Origin: Lachnospiraceae bacterium
GTDB lineage: Bacteria > Bacillota > Clostridia > Lachnospirales > Lachnospiraceae
Direction: 5' to 3'
Assembly: GCA_017651385.1 (NCBI GenBank)
Contig: JAGCCY010000214.1
Span: forward strand, 1-5,863
Length of the DNA stretch: 5,863 bases
The notes under the pieces are model-generated. The model made no database searches and was not told the origin of the DNA. It saw only the letters and a program-made list of their open reading frames with translations. The number at the start of each line of letters is the position of its first letter. Positions within the stretch are counted from its first letter, which is position 1. This document shows positions 1 through 5,863 of this stretch, one piece after another. Made by a program: the position numbers and the translations under genes.

Positions 1-1
1 C

Positions 2-103
2 GTAAAGGCAAGAGAGTATGTAGAGTACATCGAGAAGAACATCGGATGTCATATCGGGTATGTATCCGTAGGCGCAGCAAGAGATGAGATCATTCGGAGG
101 TAG
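2..103 (+). CDS. purA: Adenylosuccinate synthetase, C-terminal end only (partial at left edge)
   Basis: Frame 2 is open from the window edge to a TAG at 101-103 and gives 33 residues, beginning VKAREYVEYIEKNIG and ending SVGAARDEIIRR. The pattern (A-x-x-Y-h-x-x-I-E-x-x-h-G, then S-V-G-x-x-R near the end) matches the C-terminus of PurA, where E. coli has a comparable A-x-x-Y-I-x-x-I-E segment followed by S-T-G-P-D-R. In the known family this last loop contributes to the GTP base pocket; the usual proline after the glycine is Ala here. PurA is the cytosolic enzyme joining IMP and aspartate with GTP to form adenylosuccinate, the substrate of the next gene product, PurB, which starts only 3 nt downstream. 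The neighbour supports the call, but the fragment is short and lacks the P-loop, so identity rests on the tail motif and context. Confidence 0.75.
   Translation, partial: VKAREYVEYIEKNIGCHIGYVSVGAARDEIIRR
96..100 (+). promoter_or_regulatory. Ribosome binding site of purB
   Basis: A perfect GGAGG lies 6 nt before the ATG at 107, inside the last two Arg codons of the upstream gene and just ahead of its TAG. Ribosomes finishing the upstream gene therefore end on the purB start region, which suggests translational coupling. Confidence 0.8.
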
Positions 104-106
104 GGC

Positions 107-1522
107 ATGAGAGACATATACGAATCACCGCTTTCATCGCGTTACGCATCAAAATATATGCTCGGTCTTTTTTCAGCCGACACAAGATACAAGACCTGGA
201 GAAAACTCTGGGTATCGCTCGCAAAGGCTGAAATGAAGCTCGGACTTCCGATCACCGAGGAACAGGTCGAAGAACTTTCGGCTCATCTTGATGATATCGA
301 TTACGACGTAGTCGCAGAACGTGAAAAAGAAGTCCGCCATGATGTTATGGCACATATATATGCATACGGAAAGGTAGCACCAAAGGCAGCGGGTATCATA
401 CATCTGGGAGCCACAAGCTGTTATGTGACCGACAATGCGGATCTTATCCTTTACAGAGATGCACTTTTGTATTTAAGAAGAGAACTTCTTACAGTCATCA
501 AAAATCTTTCCGATTTTGCTGATAAATATAAGGCAATGCCCACTTTGGGCTACACGCATTTCCAGCCGGCACAGCCTGTGACTGTAGGAAAGCGTGCAAC
601 ACTCTGGATGCAGGATTTTATGTCCGATATTGCCGAGATCGATTTTGCCATATCCAATATAAAGTTTTTGGGCTGCCGCGGTACTACCGGTACCGAAGCA
701 AGCTTCATGGATCTTTTCGAAGGAGATACGGCAAAGATCGATGAAATGAACAGGCTCATCGCAGCGGATTATTCTTTTACCGAATGCTTTGACGTCTGCG
801 GACAGACATATCCCAGAAAAACGGACAGCCGCATTATGGACGCGCTTGCTTCGATAGCACAGAGCTGTTACAGAATGGGCAATGACATAAGACTTCTTGA
901 GCACGATCACCAGATAGAAGAGCCGTTTGAAAAGAATCAGATCGGTTCTTCGGCAATGGCATACAAGAGAAACCCCATAAGAAGCGAGAGAATGTGTTCT
1001 TTGGCCAGATATCTTATGTGCGATTCCATGAATGCCCAGATGACGGCTTCGGTTCAGTGGCTGGAGCGTTCGCTTGACGATTCCGCAAACAGACGTATAA
1101 GTCTTCCGGAGGGCTTTTTGTGTGCGGATGCGATCATAAGACTCGCACAGAACATTACCGACGGCATAGTGGTCAATGAGACCGTTGTTTCAAGAAACAT
1201 GAGAGAATACCTTCCTTTCATAGCTACAGAGAACATTATGATGGAGGCTGTAAAGCGCGGCGGAAACCGTCAGAGCATTCACGGCATCATAAGAAAATGC
1301 TCAATGGAAAGCTATGAGGAGATGAAGGCCGGAGGAAAGTGCGATCTTTTATCAAGACTTTCCAAAGAGCCCGAGATAGGCTTAAGCGAAGAAGAGTTGA
1401 ATTCCTGTTTAAATCCCGATGCTTATATCGGAAGATGCGCGGAACAGGTTACCAATATCATAAAGAAGGCTGCACCGATGCTTGAAGGTGTCGAGCACGG
1501 CTCCGAAAGGGTGGAGATTTAA
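107..1522 (+). CDS. purB: Adenylosuccinate lyase, long eukaryote-like type
   Basis: A 471-residue fumarase/aspartase-superfamily lyase. PurB acts twice in purine synthesis: it splits SAICAR to AICAR plus fumarate, and adenylosuccinate to AMP plus fumarate. It is a cytosolic homotetramer. The superfamily signature is at residues 280-290, [11 protein letters not shown], with the mobile-loop catalytic Ser at 281. Other conserved blocks are RHDVMAH (77-83, His78), [12 protein letters not shown] (99-110), [11 protein letters not shown] (146-156, catalytic His151) and LDDSANRR (323-330). These blocks and the length resemble human ADSL (about 484 aa) more than the roughly 430-residue B. subtilis type. 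The signature has Ala285 where most members have Pro. The ATG at 107 is chosen because it follows a GGAGG at ideal distance and gives the expected [16 protein letters not shown]-terminus. The stop overlaps the start of guaA. Confidence 0.97.
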   Translation: MRDIYESPLSSRYASKYMLGLFSADTRYKTWRKLWVSLAKAEMKLGLPITEEQVEELSAHLDDIDYDVVAEREKEVRHDVMAHIYAYGKVAPKAAGIIHLGATSCYVTDNADLILYRDALLYLRRELLTVIKNLSDFADKYKAMPTLGYTHFQPAQPVTVGKRATLWMQDFMSDIAEIDFAISNIKFLGCRGTTGTEASFMDLFEGDTAKIDEMNRLIAADYSFTECFDVCGQTYPRKTDSRIMDALASIAQSCYRMGNDIRLLEHDHQIEEPFEKNQIGSSAMAYKRNPIRSERMCSLARYLMCDSMNAQMTASVQWLERSLDDSANRRISLPEGFLCADAIIRLAQNITDGIVVNETVVSRNMREYLPFIATENIMMEAVKRGGNRQSIHGIIRKCSMESYEEMKAGGKCDLLSRLSKEPEIGLSEEELNSCLNPDAYIGRCAEQVTNIIKKAAPMLEGVEHGSERVEI

Positions 1523-1524
1523 TG
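1510..1524 (+). promoter_or_regulatory. purB-guaA stop/start overlap (TAATG) with its ribosome binding site
   Basis: The TAA ending purB (1520-1522) shares its last A with the guaA ATG (1522-1524). A GGTGGAG at 1510-1516 puts a GGAG 5 nt before the start, within the final purB codons. This arrangement permits termination-reinitiation coupling, so GuaA output is likely tied to PurB translation. Confidence 0.8.
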
Positions 1525-3051
1525 GATAAGATTCTTGTACTTGATTTCGGAGGCCAGTACAATCAGCTGATTGCAAGGCGTGTCCGTGAGAATAACGTAT
1601 ATGCTGAGATAAAACCCTACAATAAGATCACTGTTTCTGATATTAAGGAAGAGGGTTACAAGGGTGTCATTTTTACGGGAGGACCCAACAGTGTATACGA
1701 CGAAATGTCGCCGCATTACGATCCCGAGATCTTAAATGCGGGCATCCCGATACTCGGAATATGCTACGGAGCACAGCTCATGGCTTACATGGGCGGAGGC
1801 GTTGTCGAAAGCGCAGCCGATTCCAGTGAATACGGAAAGACGATAGTCAATTTTAAAAACCACGCCATCTTTAAAGATGTAAAAAGTCCGAGTGTGTGCT
1901 TTATGAGCCATACGGACTATATAGCCAAGACACCGGACAGTTTTACCGTTATCGCCGATACCGATAAATGTCCCTGCGCGGCGATGTGTGACGATAAAAG
2001 AAAACTCTATGCGGTCCAGTTTCATCCCGAGGTTACCCAATCGGAATACGGAAAGCAGATAATAAGTAATATCGTGTTTGATATCTGCAAGTGTTCGAAG
2101 GACTGGGTCATGGACAGCTTTATAGAGACCACGGTTTCTTCATTTAAAGAAAAGCTTTCGGGCAAGAAGGTCCTGCTCGCACTTTCGGGCGGAGTAGATT
2201 CTTCGGTAGCGGCGGTTCTTTTGCATAAAGCCGTTGGCCCGAATCTTGTGTGCGTATTTGTGGATCACGGCCTTCTTCGTAAAAACGAAGGCGATTTTGT
2301 GGAGAAGACCTTCAAAGATAAGTTCGGTATGAATCTTATAAGGGTCAATGCCGAGCAAAGGTTCCTTGATAAATTAAAAGGTGTGACCGAACCCGAAAAG
2401 AAAAGAAAGATCATCGGCGAAGAGTTCATCAGGGTTTTTGAGGATGAAGGAAAGAAGATAGGAAAGGTCGATGTTCTCGCACAGGGTACCATCTATCCCG
2501 ATGTGATCGAAAGCGGAAAAGGCGACTCGGCTGTCATAAAGAGCCACCATAATGTCGGAGGACTTCCGGATGTCATTTCGTTTGACGAGATAGTGGAGCC
2601 TTTAAGAGATCTTTTTAAAGATGAAGTAAGAGAAGTGGGTCTTAAGCTCGGTATACCGAAAGAACTTGTATTTCGTCAGCCGTTCCCGGGCCCCGGTCTT
2701 GCGGTCAGAGTTATCGGCGAGCTTACAAAGGAAAAGCTTGATACACTTCGTGATGCCGACGCCATCTTCCGTGAGGAAGTGGATAAGGCCGGTATAACCG
2801 ATGCAAACCAGTATTTTGCGGTACTTACAAATACAAGGACAGTAGGCGTTATGGGCGATGCAAGAACTTACGGTTATACGCTTGCATTAAGATCCGTTAC
2901 CACGGATGATTTCATGACTGCGGAATGGACCAGGATACCATTTGAGGTTCTTGAGATCGCAAGTCACAGGATCACAAACGAGGTCAAAGGCATATCAAGA
3001 GTCGTATACGACATTACTTCCAAGCCCCCGGCTACGGTTGAGTGGGAGTGA
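1522..3051 (+). CDS. guaA: GMP synthase (glutamine-hydrolysing)
   Basis: A 509-residue two-domain cytosolic enzyme that converts XMP, ATP and glutamine to GMP. The N-terminal class I glutamine amidotransferase domain (about 1-190) starts [20 protein letters not shown]. It has the nucleophile Cys81 in GICYGAQ (79-85) and the partners His168 and Glu170 in FHPEV (167-171). The ATP-pyrophosphatase domain follows, with the P-loop-like SGGVDSS (222-228), [10 protein letters not shown] (247-256) and [11 protein letters not shown] (321-331). The C-terminal dimerisation and XMP-binding domain includes [13 protein letters not shown] (385-397) and ends with the highly conserved KPPATVEWE (501-509). Length is normal for Gram-positive GuaA (B. 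subtilis about 513). No key residue is missing. It follows purB with a one-base overlap and probably shares its transcript, placing AMP and GMP branch enzymes together. Downstream is a 120-nt structured gap before glmS. Confidence 0.98.
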   Translation: MDKILVLDFGGQYNQLIARRVRENNVYAEIKPYNKITVSDIKEEGYKGVIFTGGPNSVYDEMSPHYDPEILNAGIPILGICYGAQLMAYMGGGVVESAADSSEYGKTIVNFKNHAIFKDVKSPSVCFMSHTDYIAKTPDSFTVIADTDKCPCAAMCDDKRKLYAVQFHPEVTQSEYGKQIISNIVFDICKCSKDWVMDSFIETTVSSFKEKLSGKKVLLALSGGVDSSVAAVLLHKAVGPNLVCVFVDHGLLRKNEGDFVEKTFKDKFGMNLIRVNAEQRFLDKLKGVTEPEKKRKIIGEEFIRVFEDEGKKIGKVDVLAQGTIYPDVIESGKGDSAVIKSHHNVGGLPDVISFDEIVEPLRDLFKDEVREVGLKLGIPKELVFRQPFPGPGLAVRVIGELTKEKLDTLRDADAIFREEVDKAGITDANQYFAVLTNTRTVGVMGDARTYGYTLALRSVTTDDFMTAEWTRIPFEVLEIASHRITNEVKGISRVVYDITSKPPATVEWE

Positions 3052-3089
3052 GAAGCCATTTGGACGAAGTCCAAATTTTGCATGGCTTC
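3052..3089 (+). terminator. Bipartite hairpin after guaA, possible weak terminator or attenuator
   Basis: Directly after the guaA stop, GAAGCCAT (3052-3059) is the exact reverse complement of ATGGCTTC (3082-3089). Nested inside, ATTTGGAC (3058-3065) is the exact reverse complement of GTCCAAAT (3069-3076), with a GAA loop. Both stems can form together as a 6-bp outer plus 8-bp inner helix with a 7-nt bulge on the 3' side. A short run of four T (3076-3079) follows the inner stem, so it could act as a weak intrinsic terminator, but the run is short and sits inside the outer stem. A structured RNA or a dispersed palindromic repeat unit is equally possible. The pairing is read directly from sequence; the function is not known. 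Confidence 0.4.
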
Positions 3090-3096
3090 GAGCGAT

Positions 3097-3125
3097 TTGG
3101 CAAGATTACGCAATAATCGTGCCGG
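3097..3125 (+). other. Second hairpin in the guaA-glmS gap
   Basis: GGCA (3099-3102) pairs with TGCC (3120-3123) and GATTA (3104-3108) pairs with TAATC (3114-3118). One A-G mismatch (3103/3119) lies between them and the loop is CGCAA. Two U-G wobbles (3097-3098 with 3124-3125) could extend the base. No T-run follows, so it is not an intrinsic terminator. It lies 8 nt after the first hairpin and 33 nt before the glmS Shine-Dalgarno. I do not recognise it as a named RNA family. Confidence 0.4.
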
Positions 3126-3158
3126 CTTAAAGATATCTGTAACATCGGGCTACTTAAA

Positions 3159-3163
3159 AGGAG
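3159..3163 (+). promoter_or_regulatory. Ribosome binding site that fixes the glmS start
   Basis: AGGAG (within AAAAGGAGAG) lies 8 nt before the ATG at 3172. The reading frame is open further upstream to an ATG at 3082, but that codon has no Shine-Dalgarno and lies in the hairpin region, so this site selects 3172. Confidence 0.85.
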
Positions 3164-3171
3164 AGATTTTT

Positions 3172-5863
<2,692 letters not shown>

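Noticed and set aside
679..693. Repeated GGTAC/GGTACC motif in purB
   Set aside because: It arises from codons for the conserved Gly-Thr-Thr-Gly-Thr segment of the enzyme.
473..910. Minus-strand open frame of 145 codons inside purB (and similar antisense frames in guaA, glmS and pyrG)
   Set aside because: These mirror strongly conserved sense genes, have Cys/Ser-rich unfamiliar translations and lack ribosome binding sites. They are by-products of sense codon use.
2686..2697. GC-rich near-palindrome (CCCGGGCCCCGG) in guaA
   Set aside because: It encodes the conserved PFPGPG motif of GMP synthase, so the protein sequence explains it.
2942..3130. 62-codon open frame over the end of guaA and the gap
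   Set aside because: It lies in another frame of guaA, has no ribosome binding site and no recognisable protein content. It is a shadow of the real gene.
3131..3138. Perfect 8-bp palindrome AGATATCT upstream of glmS
   Set aside because: A single short AT-rich palindrome is expected by chance, and there is no second copy to suggest an operator.
3078..3145. Possible sigma-A promoter for glmS (TTGCAT at 3078, TTGGCA at 3097, TAACAT at 3140)
   Set aside because: No -35-like hexamer is paired with a convincing -10 at 16-18 nt. TTGGCA also lies inside the second hairpin stem. Too weak to annotate.
3052..3171. Possible glmS ribozyme, purine riboswitch or T-box in the guaA-glmS gap
   Set aside because: The gap is too short, and I see no ribozyme cleavage core, no purine-riboswitch loop pattern and no T-box sequence. 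The hairpins do not follow any of these architectures.

Overview
This window is a stretch of core-metabolism genes, all on the + strand and tightly packed: the last 33 codons of a probable purA, then purB, guaA, glmS, and the first half of pyrG, which runs off the right edge. The protein sequences are typical of Firmicutes/Clostridia. Base composition is moderate (mid-40s % GC by eye), Leu is mostly CTT, Ile often ATA, Arg often AGA, and every gene has a good GGAGG-type ribosome binding site. These points, with the clostridial style of PurB and PyrG, suggest a Lachnospiraceae-like anaerobe (Butyrivibrio/Pseudobutyrivibrio type). That placement is inference and was not tested by any search.

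Layout. 2-103: C-terminus of adenylosuccinate synthetase. 107-1522: adenylosuccinate lyase of the long, eukaryote-like type, starting 3 nt after the upstream stop. 1522-3051: GMP synthase, overlapping purB by one base (TAATG). 3052-3171: a 120-nt gap with two consecutive hairpins and the glmS ribosome binding site. 3172-5037: glucosamine-6-phosphate synthase. 5038-5063: 26-nt gap with a strong Shine-Dalgarno. 5064-5863: N-terminal amidoligase domain of CTP synthase.

How the genes fit together. PurA and PurB convert IMP to AMP via adenylosuccinate. GuaA makes GMP from XMP, and PyrG makes CTP from UTP. GlmS makes glucosamine-6-phosphate, the entry to UDP-GlcNAc and peptidoglycan, whose activation consumes UTP. 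GuaA, GlmS and PyrG all use glutamine as nitrogen donor, so the right two thirds is a run of three unrelated glutamine amidotransferases. purA-purB-guaA look like one translationally linked unit. The hairpin-containing gap may separate glmS-pyrG from it or tune read-through into it.

Nothing here looks like a new multi-gene system. The one stretch that known genes do not explain is the structured guaA-glmS gap. It sits where many Bacilli and Clostridia carry the glmS ribozyme but does not show that ribozyme's core.
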